Numbered from the stretch's first letter, positions 36,149-49,351 are shown. The stretch is 64,000 nucleotides of DNA from Batkoa obscura (GCA_030770535.1 JASVEC010000003.1:1364001-1428000), one strand, 5' to 3'. Numbers and translations are program-made. The notes: generated from the sequence alone by a model not told the origin.

Positions 36149-36927
36149 TCACGTCTTTACCAAAGCGACTAATGAAAACTCCAAAGTATTAGACTTATCT
36201 TCTATAACCTTTTTCAAAGCTTGAGAGGCCTTGCTTAGAAGCTCATCCTTTTTACAAGGGCCATGTGAGTATGGCCCATCTTTGTTACCATCAAACTCAA
36301 CCAATACTCCGTTACGCTCAACAAAAGTAATAAAGTGTAAGTTAACTTCGGCGTCTTTACCAAGTGCTTGGGTTTGTCCTAATTCTGAAAATTCTTCATG
36401 AATAGCAGCCATTTCACTGCTGGTTTCTAATACTTCGGATCTTTCTTTTGACTTCAATGCCTTAGTTGCGTCATAAAAAGAATTTAAAGGCCCAGGAGCT
36501 AGATTTCTGGTTAAAATATGTATAATAATTGAAGATATAATTGGTTACCTAGTTTGATTGTATCCAAGCTATTTAAAATGGCATGTAAAATTGCCATGGT
36601 ACCGCAGGCGTTACCAATTGTCTGGTTAATAAAGTAGATATCATCAGTTATAGAGTCTTTACTACCTTTCAATGGCGAGGTCTAAACATTCAAAATTCAA
36701 TTCAAAAAATAAGCGACAAATTGACTTACACTATCCTCATTCAAAGGAAACAGAGCAATTAATGCAAGCATTGGCTTAGGGTAAAAATCGAACGTTTCTG
36801 GGTCCAAGGAATAAATATCGATGAATTCATACTCTTTTGGGACACCTAGGTTTTGGATATATTCCGTAAGTGACTCTGGGTTACTTTCTAAAGGTTGCCA
36901 TTTGATTTTCTTTTCACTTGCACTCAT
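36149..36927 (-). CDS. UCHL3: Ubiquitin C-terminal hydrolase, UCHL3/Yuh1 type (3 exons)
   Basis: Exons 36730-36927, 36549-36681 and 36149-36498; introns 36682-36729 (48 nt) and 36499-36548 (50 nt). 226 aa, against 230 in human UCHL3. It begins with the ubiquitin-contacting WQPLESNPESLTEYIQNLG. Catalytic residues are in place: oxyanion Gln86 and nucleophile Cys92 in INQTIGNACGTMAILHA, His165 in VNLHFITFVE and Asp180 in VEFDG. These numbers shadow human Q89/C95/H169/D184. The crossover-loop segment lies between exon 2 and the His block. Cysteine protease of peptidase family C12 that trims small adducts from ubiquitin (and Nedd8/Rub1) C-termini in the cytosol. Confidence 0.93.
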
Positions 36928-37243
36928 TTTTTATTAAAAGTAGTTATGTTTTTTAATAAAAAATAGATCATCATTTGCTTATGTCAACATTTTATAAAGA
37001 AATCAATGGCCAATCAAAACAAAAGTTTAGATTGTTGGGAATTCTATGGAAATTAGTAATACTACTACGGTGAGCTGAATGGCATATTATAAAAACACAG
37101 TCGATATAATGGGATGTGGACTATTTAATCAAATAAGGGTATGGCTTTAAATTCTATACAATACTTAGAGAAGCTTGACTATACTTTATTAAAATAATAA
37201 AAAATAATCAGCAGCACTAAATTTATTTTAAAATAAATAAAAT
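36928..37243. other. Short intergenic region
   Basis: Promoter of the UCH gene and 3' flank of H3 copy 2; nothing distinct. Confidence 0.4.
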
Positions 37244-38225
<982 letters not shown>

Positions 38226-38963
38226 TTAAACCGCTACCGGGCCATTATAAGGGGGAAATTGCTTTTTCTCCCTTTTATAAACAATTAAATGATATATACC
38301 AAATATCAAAGTAATTGAAATTTGAATTATAGTAGTTGAAATATAAATGATATAATAATAATTTATAAGACCGTCAACATCTAATAGAATAACAGCAGCA
38401 CCAATGAATATAAGCCTATAACCATTAGCAAATAAAAAGCCACCAGCAACTGAAGGTGCAATCATTTCAAAAATACTTTTAAAAAAGAAAGATAAAATAC
38501 CACTAATAAAGGACAGTGATACTGTTACTGTAATAAATGCAATTGTATTCCCAGTTGAATTTCCAATCGCTATTCCTAACATCATACCGCAACTAAGTCC
38601 CATTAGAATCATACCTAATTTGTCAAGATAAATAGCTAAAGTGCCACTTACTATACTTATACCAAGACTACAACCAAATAAAATTAAAACGTTTTTAAGT
38701 AAATAATCAGAGAGCTCTTCATTTCCGATGTTGTTTAAAATCAATGAGGTAGCTCTAGTATTTAAGATAACCAGTCCTATTGCTAAGGAAGTCAAGAAAA
38801 ATAAGATGAAGCCAGAAAAAAAATATAAACTTTTAATAACTTTATAGTTTAATAATAAAAATATCAAGCCTATTATAGCGATAATTATACCAATGCTAAT
38901 TATTATACCATTATAAACGTCGTTTAATTGCGATACTATATCCTCTACTAATTTTTTATCCAT
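38226..38963 (-). CDS. DUF4203/TMEM198-like membrane protein
   Basis: 245 aa, intronless. About seven transmembrane helices. The family hallmarks are NYKVIKSLYFFSGF after helix 1, LDKLGMILMGLSCGMMLGIAIGNSTGN in the middle (small-residue helix packing), FFKSIFEMIAPSVAGGFLFANGYRLIF and FGIYHLIVYKREKK near the C-terminus. It is closest to the genes at 47764, 57581 and 59743 but has a shorter acidic N-terminus. The group is named after animal TMEM198; the biochemical activity is unknown. Predicted integral membrane protein. Confidence 0.85.
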   Translation of the reverse strand: MDKKLVEDIVSQLNDVYNGIIISIGIIIAIIGLIFLLLNYKVIKSLYFFSGFILFFLTSLAIGLVILNTRATSLILNNIGNEELSDYLLKNVLILFGCSLGISIVSGTLAIYLDKLGMILMGLSCGMMLGIAIGNSTGNTIAFITVTVSLSFISGILSFFFKSIFEMIAPSVAGGFLFANGYRLIFIGAAVILLDVDGLINYYYIIYISTTIIQISITLIFGIYHLIVYKREKKQFPPYNGPVAV

Positions 38964-39942
38964 TCTAAATATTTTATTATAATATTACATTACGAAGTTC
39001 TATTTATATATCACTTTAATTTTTTTAAGAATTTTCTATTTTTTTATATCAGATAAATGCTTTGATTCTTACCAAACTTCAATGGTGTTGGACAAACATG
39101 ACTATTGCTTTAATTTAGTATTATGTTAAAAATAGATTGAATTTCACCGCAACTACATTGAACCTTGGCTTTACAAATTTTTGGTTTTAATGTTCTTGTT
39201 TATTTCCCAAATCTAAATTCGGTAATTGTTAAAATTTAATTTACAATTTTTCTGTTTACTGATTTCATGACTAGTAAATATGCTTATATACCCTATATAT
39301 TCTAGAAAGCCTCAAGGGATGTTTGTTAGCAATACTTAAAGGCTTACACAATATTAGAAACAAAAATTCATAGAATATATATATATATATAAAATTTAAT
39401 ATTATTAACGTTTATCTATCAAACTTTGAGATTATTATTATATTATTAACAGCAAAGCATCTTAATTCACAGTTCAAAAACAAGGATTATTGGTGCTATT
39501 ACAAATACTATCAGTATATGTCATTTGAATATAGCTAAATACATTGAAACGTTAAATATGCTAAATGAATGTCCAGTTCTATGGTATTAAAGTATAATTA
39601 CCCCACAATACGGGTATGTTCAGACCTAACATCTAAATTAAATGACATTTGGTCATCACTAATAGCAAAAAATTAACATTCATATATAAAATAAACCAAA
39701 AAGTTTAAGGCCCTTGTTAATATACAGATTTATATATTTTTAGCTTGATATACATGTAATGAAATTTTTTTTAAAGTTGGGTAGTCTTCAAGCTAAAATT
39801 ACAAATAAGAAACTTAACAATTTTTTCATATTTATTATAAATGGCCACTATTATTTAAATTGGCTTCATGTCGAACCATATTGATAACCAAACTCAAAAT
39901 AATATTATAATAATTGAAATCAACAAAGTTTTATTTACATAG
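38964..39942. other. Intergenic, 1 kb
   Basis: AT-rich, with a short (AT)n run near 39379-39392; no gene recognised. Confidence 0.4.
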
Positions 39943-40554
39943 CTAATTAACGTAAGACATGATCTTATTAACAAATCTCTTAAATTTAGGTTGATTTCTC
40001 ATACCAAGGGAAGGATCAATAGTAATTTGAGGAGTACTTTCGCCAGAATCCCTCATTTTATTTACTGGTACTTCTCCTAATTGATCAATCTTTGGGAATA
40101 ATTGTTTAGCAAACTCTACCATACCTGAGTTATTATCTAAATAATTATGAACAAATCTGAGAGATAAATCCTCCTCCTTTTGAGCCTTTAATTCTCTTTT
40201 TTGATTAACAACCTCTTTCTTTTCAACATTGAGTTCTCTTTTTGTATTAAAGATGTCTTTCTTTGATTTATCAATATCAGGAAATAATTGTTTAGCAAAG
40301 TTAGTCATGCTTGGATTATTTTTGACATAGTTACGTACGAATTTAAGTGATAATGCTTCCTCCTTCTCTTCTGCTTTAACTTCTTTAGGCTCTTCGATCT
40401 TTTTTTCATCTTTTGTAACAATCCTTTTACTAGTTTCTAAACTTGGTGTTTGTGTTTTCTTTTGAAAGATATGGCGCAATTCTTTACGTATATCCAAGCT
40501 GGATACTAACGCAATACATGCTATCAATAATAGACAATAACTAAATACTCTCAT
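39943..40554 (-). CDS. Secreted Lys/Glu-rich protein with an internal repeat and Kex2-like sites
   Basis: 203 aa, intronless, no recognised family. Residues 1-~20 form a signal peptide (MRVFSYCLLLIACIALVSS). A ~32-residue module occurs twice with a 62-residue offset: residues 65-96 (EEALSLKFVRNYVKNNPSM then TNFAKQLFPDIDK) and 127-158 (EEDLSLRFVHNYLDNNSGM then VEFAKQLFPKIDQ). Dibasic Lys-Arg sites at 43-44, 105-106, 119-120 and 192-193 bracket the modules. This resembles Kex2-processed repeat proteins that release related secreted peptides. No transmembrane helix follows the signal peptide and only one Cys lies in the signal. It could be a peptide precursor or an effector; that is inference. 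Confidence 0.7.
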   Translation of the reverse strand: MRVFSYCLLLIACIALVSSLDIRKELRHIFQKKTQTPSLETSKRIVTKDEKKIEEPKEVKAEEKEEALSLKFVRNYVKNNPSMTNFAKQLFPDIDKSKKDIFNTKRELNVEKKEVVNQKRELKAQKEEDLSLRFVHNYLDNNSGMVEFAKQLFPKIDQLGEVPVNKMRDSGESTPQITIDPSLGMRNQPKFKRFVNKIMSYVN

Positions 40555-41805
40555 GTTGCTTGTTTATATGCTAATAAAATTAAAAGTTCAATAGATTCAA
40601 GTTTTTTAAAGTTAAACTGTTCATTAAGGGTTATTTCTTTTTTATAAACTTTAATTACGGAGTAATTGATCCTTTATTTTTCTCCGTTTTAAGTTTTTCC
40701 TTTTATTGACCATTTTGGAAGTCATCTTTTTCACTTTGTTCAGTTTTATGGATGCATTAAAGGAACATCATATGGACTCAGGGTTGTAATGATAAATCAA
40801 CATCTCTAATATACTAAAGCTATATAGAAGCTTATACTAGTCTACTTTTCAATTTTATAACGCTCATTGCTTTGAATTTTATTTTAATTACTTATAAATT
40901 GCGCTATGATTGATGAATAAATTTTTAGGCTTAATTTTCAAAGGAAATCCAGGCTTAAATTGGCCTGTGGGAAATTTTTACATAAATCTTGAAACAACCA
41001 ATCAATCCCCAAAGGTTTATTTGAATAGAAAAATCAAAGTTTATAATAAAGAAGTACGTAAGATAAAGGGGTACCAATGTAAGAGATTAAAAGGTTTTTA
41101 TAGTGATACAATGATAATGGCCTTACTTTATTGCGCTTTTATAAATATTTTGATGGTAAAAGAGTAGTAATAGTTGATTTATTAATATTAAGTGGATATA
41201 TAATAATGATAAATAAGCCATAAATCAAAAAATAATAACCAAGTTTATACGCAAAATAAAAATAAAGATGATAGAATCTTAAGGGTGATATAACACATAT
41301 AAATCCTTTATAGTATTTTTTAATCAGCTGAATAAGCATTATCACATGGCTTTATTCAGTGAATTAATTAAATGTATCTTTTTACTTTGTCTCATATTAT
41401 ATTTTATAAACATCACATATGCTTTCATTATTGCTACTAAAATTGTAAAATTTATTAAGTTTATCATATTTTTTATTATCATAATCCTCGAAATTTATTT
41501 ATCACCTCTTATCTATGGGAATACTAAATTTTACCTAACTTAAATAGTGCCCTCAAATTTCCCAGGCTTTTATATTTTAAAGTGTTAAAAAAAAGAGCAA
41601 AGGTTTTTATCAAATACTGTTTATCCTCTGATTACCTAATATTTTCTTGAACTGATATATCGCAACTTTTAGTTCATTTATCTTTAGTTTCTTTTTAGTA
41701 TCTTAAAAGATTTAGACTCCCAAGTAGTCTATTGTTGGAGGTAAGTAAAAGTATAAAAAAGTGAACGATAAGTGAAATGAGAGCTAACGGGATAGGGGAA
41801 GCAAG
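40555..41805. other. Intergenic, 1.25 kb
   Basis: Several short hydrophobic frames (40910-41543) have no start context, conservation or domain that I can see. No gene called. Confidence 0.35.
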
Positions 41806-43000
41806 TTAAGAAAAAACTAGGAAATTGCCCAATTCAACTTCACTTGCTTTAGACTTAGGTGAGTTTAATTTCATAGAGTCAAAACCTAGTTTGTGCAATG
41901 CAATCCAAGAGTGAAAAAAGGCGAGTATAATGGAGTTGCCAGCAATTTGGCTATTTGAGGATAATTTAGTATAAAAGGAGTGGATCGCCCATAAGGCCGT
42001 AACAATCATGAATGCTTGGAGCAGAGAGAGAAAATAAGGCAAAGAAAAAAGTAACTGAGAATAACCGGACTTAAAGGATATAAAGGAATAATGAGGGCAG
42101 TTAAGGCAAGGCATGATTTTGTTCCAAAATAGCTGGGTCGAATTTCAAAATATAAACCTGTGGTCAATGTTTGACTCTATTACGTTACAGAAAAGGCATT
42201 CTTTTCTGAAGTCTGAAACAGAGCGGACTAGACTCGCTCTAGTTTTAAAAGCACTCAAGTTGAATCTTCATAGAAAAGAGAATAAATTAGGGTTAAGGAA
42301 TTTAGCAACTGGGAGGGCACAGAGATCAAAGTCAGTGAAGTTTTCAAGCGATAGAAAGTAAAGTTAATATAATTTATTTGACATTCGAGGTAATTTCTCA
42401 ACGATCTTTTTAAACCAGTACACTGAAGAAGATCCTTTAATGAGTGGACGTCAGTATTTTACCAGCGTATTGAAGAAAGGAACTAAATTGGTCCTTCTAA
42501 AGACAGGGCTCCCTTTGGTAAGAAACTCCTTGATTGTTAAAGGGTCATAGATGTGACTAAATATTAGTTTCTTAATTGGAACCCATATTGGATTGTTTAA
42601 ATAACTTAACGAATAATTTGGAAGAGGAGCGAGGCTCATGGATACTGGATCCAAAAGGCCCATACCTTATTTTCCCTTAGTGGTAAATAGGTTGCCCAAT
42701 TTTGTATCTGATGGGCCAGTGGTGTTACACATGAACGAGTTAAAGGCTTTTTTAATTCGTTTGAGAAAAGAATTGGAAACAAAGCTCACATATAAATGGA
42801 ACCAAGGTATCGAAAGAGCATCATTATTTGCTAGTATAGTTTTAACTTTGATAGAAACATCTCTAATTTCTAATTAGCTAACCTAGATTCCAGTTTAGAG
42901 ACCGCAGTTTCTGGCGTTGATGCAAAAATTATACCTTCGGACGAAACCAATATACCCAGATGCTGAATAGTGGTATCAAGACGGACTAGTCTTCAATTGC
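41806..43000 (-). mobile_element. Degraded LINE: end of reverse transcriptase plus RT zinc-binding region
   Basis: Protein-like pieces run along the minus strand in changing frames. Near 42990-42880 IQHLGILVSSEGIIFAS recalls the YLG motif at the end of a LINE reverse transcriptase. At 42663-42360, IFSHIYDPLTIKEFLTKGSPVFRRTN and SSSVYWFKKIVEKLPRMSNK follow. At ~42220-42150 comes ECLFCNVIESNIDH, a CxxC...H zinc-binding-type motif. Then NCPHYSFISFKSGYSQLL and a hydrophobic C-terminus with ALWAIHSFYTKLS end at 41806. The stretch is visibly less AT-rich than its flanks. At least four frame changes or stops interrupt it. A shorter relative is at 61896-62102. Confidence 0.6.
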
Positions 43001-43666
43001 TTTTTATCTTAATTAATGTAATGCTTCTGCTTTAAGTTTTTAGTTACAAACAGTAATAAGAGAGCTAGGCCCCATAAATTGATTATTTCCCTTCTTTAGG
43101 TATTCTTACCTGAACACTTACTCAACTTTCCTCTACCTTTTCTTTAGTATTTTCTTTAACTACTAAGGTATTTGAGAATCTGGACCGTATATGCTTTTAA
43201 AAATATTATAATGCTTCTATACCAAATTTTTTGGTTCTAAGCACTAAGAGACTTTGTTTTTTATAGTATAAAACAATTTACTTTTTAAATAAAATCATGT
43301 ATGCAGCTAACTCAATATGGAGATGTATTTTTTTGTTCAAGAATCCTATTAACAATCTTTCCGCTCAAATAGCGCTTAAAAAATGGAAAAGGTGGTGAAG
43401 CCAAAAAAATACCTTTATAAGGTAATTGGGTTTTAAACTTAATATTATATTGTAATAAAAAAACCACAATATATATCAATAATTATAAACTACTAAATAA
43501 ATAATTCATTGAAACACAGGTTAACACTATAACTTTTTAGTAGTTCTTTTAGTCTAAGTAACATCTGATTATTATTATTTTTTAACAGTTATACTAAAGT
43601 ATAAATAGTAATAAAATTTAACTTTGACAATAAATAAAAACAAATAAACAAATAAATCAATCTAAA
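43001..43666. other. Intergenic
   Basis: Contains a MITE (43319-43415) and the promoter region of the pseudogene at 43667; a TATAAATAG lies at 43600-43608. Confidence 0.4.
43319..43415 (+). mobile_element. MITE family A, copy 9
   Basis: Forward copy (GGAGATGTATTTTTTTG), right end eroded (AATACCTT). Confidence 0.85.
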
Positions 43667-44354
43667 ATGGATCTCTCAACAATTAATAAAATCAATGATG
43701 CGTTTGTTATATACAAGTTCGATACACAAAGTGATATCAGACGTATTTTGTATGATTATTGGAATAGTTATACTCAAAAACATATCTGCAATTTGATTCA
43801 TTTTGGTTTCTGGTTTCTGGCTTTCCTATTATCTTATATCCTTACTTGGTATTGCTACTAAACTTTATGTAGATCATAATCTATCTTTTATTGATGACTG
43901 GAAAACCAATCCATCTGCTTTTATTATCGCCTTGTTTTTCACTTTCTTCTCACAATGTAGCGAAAGATTAGAAGTTGTATTAATAGATTCGCTTTGTGGT
44001 TATTTAATATGGGCTATGTTCTCTGTTTTTGCTAATAACCAAGCGATCAACTTGATAGTGATTATGATTCTAAGTACGATAACCGAAATATTGATTATTC
44101 GTTACGGAGAAAAAGGATTGACTATTGAATGTATTTGGATTGGATCTTATTTATCTATACATAGTATTCAGTCTATTGTTGTTGTTTCAATTACTTTAGC
44201 TGGAAGATTTGATGTTTTAACGAAGGCTTTCCTACCAGTTTATATAGTTATAATTCTTTTGAAGATTGGGATATTTGCTTTTTTTGTATATAGAGAAGAA
44301 ATATTACGTGAGAAAGAAGAGGAAAGTGTTAATTTGAAGCATTACCCAGCTTAA
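43667..44354 (+). pseudogene. Broken short-subfamily DUF4203-like gene (paralogue of 51968-52657)
   Basis: Aligned with the intact 229-aa paralogue, the sequence starts ATGGATCTC (MDLSTINKIN against MDPSIIEKVR). It slips one frame near codon 12, continues as MRLLYTSSIHKVISDVFCMIIG in the other frame, and meets an in-frame TGA at the position of Lys47 of the paralogue, after KNISAI. From SGFWLSYYLISLLGI onward it is open to the end (43803-44354) and shares the C-terminus NLKHYPA with KLKHYPV. The promoter TATA (43600-43608) and the A-rich leader resemble those of the paralogue. If a downstream start is used, a ~183-aa product lacking helix 1 could still be made, but a pseudogene is likelier. 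Confidence 0.75.
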
Positions 44355-45260
44355 TGCTTTCTTTATGACCCTTTATAAATATCACATTTAGAGTACTATT
44401 TAGTAAAAAAAACTATCAAACTTGTATTTGTTTATTTTTTGTTTCATATTATGTAATATATTTGTAAAATAGTTTCTACAGAATGTACACTGCTTATTTT
44501 TTTTACTTATTATATTATTTGTTAACAACATATAGACACTAATATAAATCATAGTACATGTAATAACCGTTAATTATTTTTTAAGATTTTATTAGGTTAA
44601 TTAGTAGCTTTCAGTGTCGTTTATGATTAAGTTACCTTTACTTTATCGATCTTCATATGATTTTTATTATTACAAATTAAGCTATTTTACTATTGTTTTA
44701 TTTTATTCTTCCCCAGTTGAACTTATTAAGATGATTCTATTTATTTTAACATTCTAATCATGTTTTTGTTTTTTTCATATACAGCAGTAATCAATTTAGT
44801 TATATTTAAATATCATTTTAGACTAAAGAGGATAAATAGCTATTCCTAATACCCGCTAAATCCATAATATAAAAAGGGATATGGGTAACTCTCTACTTTT
44901 AATGTGCATTTTACTATACAGCTCACAATATGGATAAAAATAATTATATACTTATTACTTTTTTGAATTTTTTTACCTTGTGATTCATTAAAATATGAAT
45001 ATAAAAAAATTACCAATAAACCCTTTTACCCAATTATTATGTAATTAAGTATTAAATTAGGACTAATAATTTATTAATACTACAAAACTCTACCTTAGCT
45101 AACCTACTCACCCCCAAATTAAAAAAACGAGTACTAAAAAGCTTAAGGGAGAAATTAAAATCAAAAGTATAAATACAATCAAAGTTCAATTATTTGATTC
45201 ATTTTTACAAGAAATATTAAATTGATGACAAAGCAATTTCAAAATGTCGTAATAGAGTGT
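44355..45260. other. Spacer between the pseudogene and the palindrome arm
   Basis: AT-rich. The last ~100 bp keep a protein-like reading (IKSINTIKVQLFDSFLQEILN, then KCRNRVSKQAEF across the arm boundary), so the arm may begin inside an older coding sequence. Confidence 0.4.
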
Positions 45261-47056
45261 CTAAACAAGCAGAGTTTATAGACAAAACAGAATTATCAAA
45301 ATACGTTGAGGATACTAAGGAAACAATTAAACAAGTAGTTTTTTTAAATTAGGAATATAAATCAATTATTATAAGATACATAGTAAATTATTTAAAAAAA
45401 CTGTTTAGATAGTAAAGCATAACTTTTGAATTATCAAAAACAATTATTGAATTAATTATTATGTACAATGAAATTCCAATATAACCAGTTAGTTAAACTT
45501 ATCCTAAGAAATTTTAAAACACTTAATGGAAGTCATTTTAGAAGTTGCTGATATAATTCAAAAAATTGAAAATTATATAGAAAATTTAGATACTCAAATT
45601 CAATCTACTCAGGTTTTTATGCTAATAAATAATTTATTCAATTAAATTTTTATAACTTTAGTTACTTGTTTTTATTACTTTAGAAAACGCTTTTAATACA
45701 ATCAAAATTATTTATAAATTTTATGATTTATATTTAAATATAGTCCTTTGTAATTTTCCAGTTTTATTAACACTCATCCTATTAATTGATACTATTGTTA
45801 CTAGTAATACTTGTACTATAAAACTATCTCAATTATTCAGTTATATAGCAGCTATGGTTAAATTGGTTATTGAAAAAGCTTTTGATAATAATTGTTATGC
45901 TATTATCAATGAAGTTAAAAAAGTAATTACTACTATTTTAAAACAAAAATAAGACTTTATTTTATATACTGGAAATAAGTAAAGTTTTAAATTCTGGGTT
46001 TTTATTTATTTATTATTTAAAGTAAAGTTGTGTGTATTACTATGAAAGCAGTTTTAAAATATTTAGTCCCAGTAGCTTTAAAGTTAAGTAGTAAATTATT
46101 ATGTTTTATTGATAAAAAAAACAATTGATTTAAAGATTATAATTTATTATATTGTTTGAGGTAAGTTTTTAAATGTTGGTTAAGTTTGTATTACTATAAA
46201 GTATTGTTTTGTTTATGTTAATATAAAAGATAAATTTACAAAATTAGTTAAAAATAAAATTTAAACTTTTATGATATAAATACAAAAGATAACCCAAAGT
46301 GAGGTAAAATTATTTTATTAAGACATAAAAAAAATTGATGAATTATTATCAAAAAAAGATTTCTTAAAACCTTATATTAAAATTATTTATAAAAAAAACT
46401 ATAATAAAGGAAATGAATGTTTTAAAACTATTATAGTAATTAATTTAAATATTAATAAAGCCTTTTTAATGCAATAAAAAGTATTTAGGCTTATTTTATT
46501 AGTTGTTAAAATATCAAATTCAGATGAATATATTGACTATTTAAAAATAAAATAAATAATTATTTATTTATATTATTTTTAGTCTAAAACTTAATATTTG
46601 ATAAAAGTGAAAAAAAGTAAAGTATGAAATTATTATATAATTCATAGTTCAAAATAATTTATTCATTTAAAATTAATTTATTAATTTAAAATTAATTTAT
46701 TAATTTATTAAATATTCTAGTTTAAAACTAATTTCAAGTTTATGCTATCTTTCAGTTTAATTAAAAATTACTTTGCTTTTTAATTTTATTTCTTTTTTTT
46801 TATTTCTTTTTTTTTATTTCTTTTTTTTTATTTCTTTTTTTTTATTCAAATAAACCTACTAATGAGTTTATTTTTAAAGCTATCGATTGTAATTTTTGCA
46901 CAATAAGATTTATATTAGCTGCTACTCAAGCTTTATTTACAGGTAAAAGGGATGGAAATTTTTTCAGTTTTAATCAGGAATCGAGACAAGAGTAATTGAA
47001 ATATTTAATATAGATATTAAATTAACTATACTAATATTGTTTAGAATAATAATTTT
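45261..47056 (+). repeat. Left arm of a 1.8-kb inverted repeat
   Basis: 1,796 bp, inverted against 49352-51147, which has exactly the same length. In every stretch I compared by eye the arms were identical apart from one C/T difference near the outer end. The arm contains fragmentary protein-like text (KQAEFIDKTELSKYVEDTKETIKQ; later NAFNTIKIIYKFYDLYLNI and KLVIEKAFDNNCYAIINEV) and GT-AG-like breaks, but no complete gene I can name. Near its inner end is a tandem ATTTCTTTTTTT-type repeat (~46785-46845). CTAAACAA occurs at the outer edge and its complement TTGTTTAG 12 bp from the inner edge, possibly terminal repeats of an inserted element. Confidence 0.9.
46785..46848 (+). repeat. Tandem pyrimidine repeat, 14-bp unit
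   Basis: Four copies of TTTATTTCTTTTTT; mirrored in the right arm at ~49562-49622. Confidence 0.75.
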
Positions 47057-47763
47057 AAACTAGTGTTGCTATTTTTAATGCATCGAATACAAACTGTTTT
47101 ATTTGATATTGTAAAATTACGGTTATTTTTATTTTATTTTTAAAATTCTATCCTTAGTAAGAGTTGATTTTTGATTTATTACCCGTAAGTTAATAAATGT
47201 AGTACATAAACTTTATTGTAAATTTTTAATAACAAGTTAATACTTGGTTCTAGTTACTTATAACATTTAAAAACAATAATTTATTATATTTATTGGCTAT
47301 GTTATAAAAACTGAATTTAGGAACTTTGATTTTTTTTTTTTGACTATTTACTTTAAAATATTAGGATAAAGAGATAAATTCTACGAAATAGTAAATAATG
47401 AATGTTGATATTTAAAAACAAAATTGGGGATATATTTTAATTATAATAAATTATAATCTATTTTTTAAAGAACTTAAAATCAATAAAAATCAAAATTAAA
47501 CAAATCAAAATTAAGGATAAATTCTAACATTACTAATTATAGTAAAAAAACAAATTAAAAATTTTATTACATTTCCAATTTAGAGTAACAAAAAGATGAA
47601 TATTATTAATAGAAAAAATAAACATATAAAACCTATAAAATATCAAAAGAAGCATTTAATTTTTTAATCTTTTAGATTTTGACAATCTTCTATATTTTAA
47701 TCACTTTAAACAAGTTTTAATCGAGTGAAGCATCGAAGTAATAAATAATAATCAACAATAGCA
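47057..47763. other. Palindrome spacer, left of the DUF4203 gene
   Basis: AT-rich unique sequence; the promoter of the gene at 47764 must lie here. No other gene. Confidence 0.4.
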
Positions 47764-48585
47764 ATGAGTGATAGTAGTGATATTAACCTTGAAGCCGTTG
47801 GTGCGAATTGGGAAAAAGCATTTGAAAAATTTGCACAAACACTAAATTATATACTTACAACTTATTCCAAGGTATTAGTAGGAGTGGGAGTATTTTTAGT
47901 ATTAGTTGGATTAATGTTTTTAATATTTAATCGAAAAGTGATTAAAGTATTATATTTCTTTGGTGGTTTGGTAGTTGTTGGCGGTATTTCAATTATGATT
48001 GGTACAGCTATTATTTGGTTTACTAAGATTTCCCCTATATTAAATGATCCCAAATTACTTGAAATGGAAGATCCGTTTGCTGGCATAGGAACTAAGTTTA
48101 TTATATGTTTATCTACTTCACTTGGTATTGGTCTGCTGGTCGGTATTATTTCTGCTATTTATGGTAAAGTGGGTATTGTTTTAGTTGGTTTAGCTTGTGG
48201 TATGATGATTGGGTTATCCATTGGTGTCGCTATCGGAAACGTCATTGCACTTATATGTTTAACAATAGGCCTTGGTATTATTGTTGCTATTTTATGCGGT
48301 TTCTTTAAACGTTTGTTTGAAGTACTAACATCGGCTATTACTGGTGGTTTCTTATTTTCTAATGGTTATCGACTTATCTTTACAGGTGCTGTTTATTTAA
48401 GTCCCCATGGTATTGAAGGTGAAGATAAATATAGTAAAATTATTTCTATATCTACCTTAGCTGTATACATTGTAGTTACTGTTGTTTTCGGTATCTATCA
48501 TATATTCACTTACGAAAGAAAACCACAAGTTATGTCACAGCATGATATCCTTTTGAAAAAGACTCCTGCTTATAACCCCATTTAA
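47764..48585 (+). CDS. DUF4203/TMEM198-like membrane protein inside the palindrome
   Basis: 273 aa, intronless and intact. A 45-residue polar N-terminus precedes about seven helices. Hallmarks are SKVLVGVGVFLVLVGLMFLIF, NRKVIKVLYFFGG, GKVGIVLVGLACGMMIGLSIG, CGFFKRLFEVLTSAITGGF, SNGYRLIFTGAVYL and FGIYHIFTYERK. It is very similar to the proteins of 57581-58387 and 59743-60543. It is the only gene in the spacer of the inverted repeat (45261-51147), so recombination between the arms could flip it. The hydrophilic loop between helices 3 and 4 carries DPKLLEMEDPFAGIG, conserved in its paralogues. Function unknown; integral membrane protein. Confidence 0.88.
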   Translation: MSDSSDINLEAVGANWEKAFEKFAQTLNYILTTYSKVLVGVGVFLVLVGLMFLIFNRKVIKVLYFFGGLVVVGGISIMIGTAIIWFTKISPILNDPKLLEMEDPFAGIGTKFIICLSTSLGIGLLVGIISAIYGKVGIVLVGLACGMMIGLSIGVAIGNVIALICLTIGLGIIVAILCGFFKRLFEVLTSAITGGFLFSNGYRLIFTGAVYLSPHGIEGEDKYSKIISISTLAVYIVVTVVFGIYHIFTYERKPQVMSQHDILLKKTPAYNPI

Positions 48586-49351
48586 TAATTATATTTTGAT
48601 AATATAATATGATATAATATAATCCATAAATTAAACTATTTTTTATTTTCATAAATATTTGTTTTTAATTTGGTAATGTAACAAATTAATTGATCTAATT
48701 TATTACATAAGTTCTTTTAGTTCTTTGGGATTTATTTGGAAGTTTCATAATTTGAAGTTGATTTATTTTGTTGCTAAATGAACGCTATTTTTTGAATTAT
48801 TAAACAGGATTAACGTATTGTGTATAATTGATTGAAAATTAATTAAAAATATAAATTAATAATAACTTATATCAAAGCAGTATTACCTATAATTCCGATA
48901 TATTTATTTTGTATTATTAACAATAAAAAAGCGTTAAAAATCAAAATATCAATTTATAAATTCCAGTATTTTAGATTATATTAAAAACAATAATGGATAT
49001 CAGTTTTATTTTGTATTTTATAAATTTTTAAAGCATTATTTTAAATTATTTGCTAGTAAATGCTTATAATGTTAATTGCTTCTAATAAAGACTAACATCA
49101 TAAATCAAAATTTGGCACAAATTTAAAATTATTTATCTCTAATAACATTGGGGATGTATTTTTGTGTTTAAGAATTTTACTAACAATCTCTACTCAAACA
49201 GCGCTTAAAAGATGGAAAAAGTGGTGAACCCAAAAAAAACGCCCCCATGTAATAACTTACTTTTTACTATAAGCTATATATAGTTGTATAAAAAACAAAT
49301 TTGTATTCAATATCTTAAAATTAAGAAAATCAATTGAAAATTAAATTGAAA
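48586..49351. other. Palindrome spacer, right part
   Basis: Contains a MITE (49150-49246); no gene. Confidence 0.4.
49150..49246 (+). mobile_element. MITE family A, copy 10
   Basis: Forward copy (GGGGATGTATTTTTGTG ... ACGCCCCC) with a small deletion in the central TTTCCGCTC block. Confidence 0.85.

Noticed and set aside
40910-41543. Several 65-85-codon hydrophobic frames
   Set aside because: Typical by-products of AT-rich DNA; no conserved motif, TATA context or paralogue.
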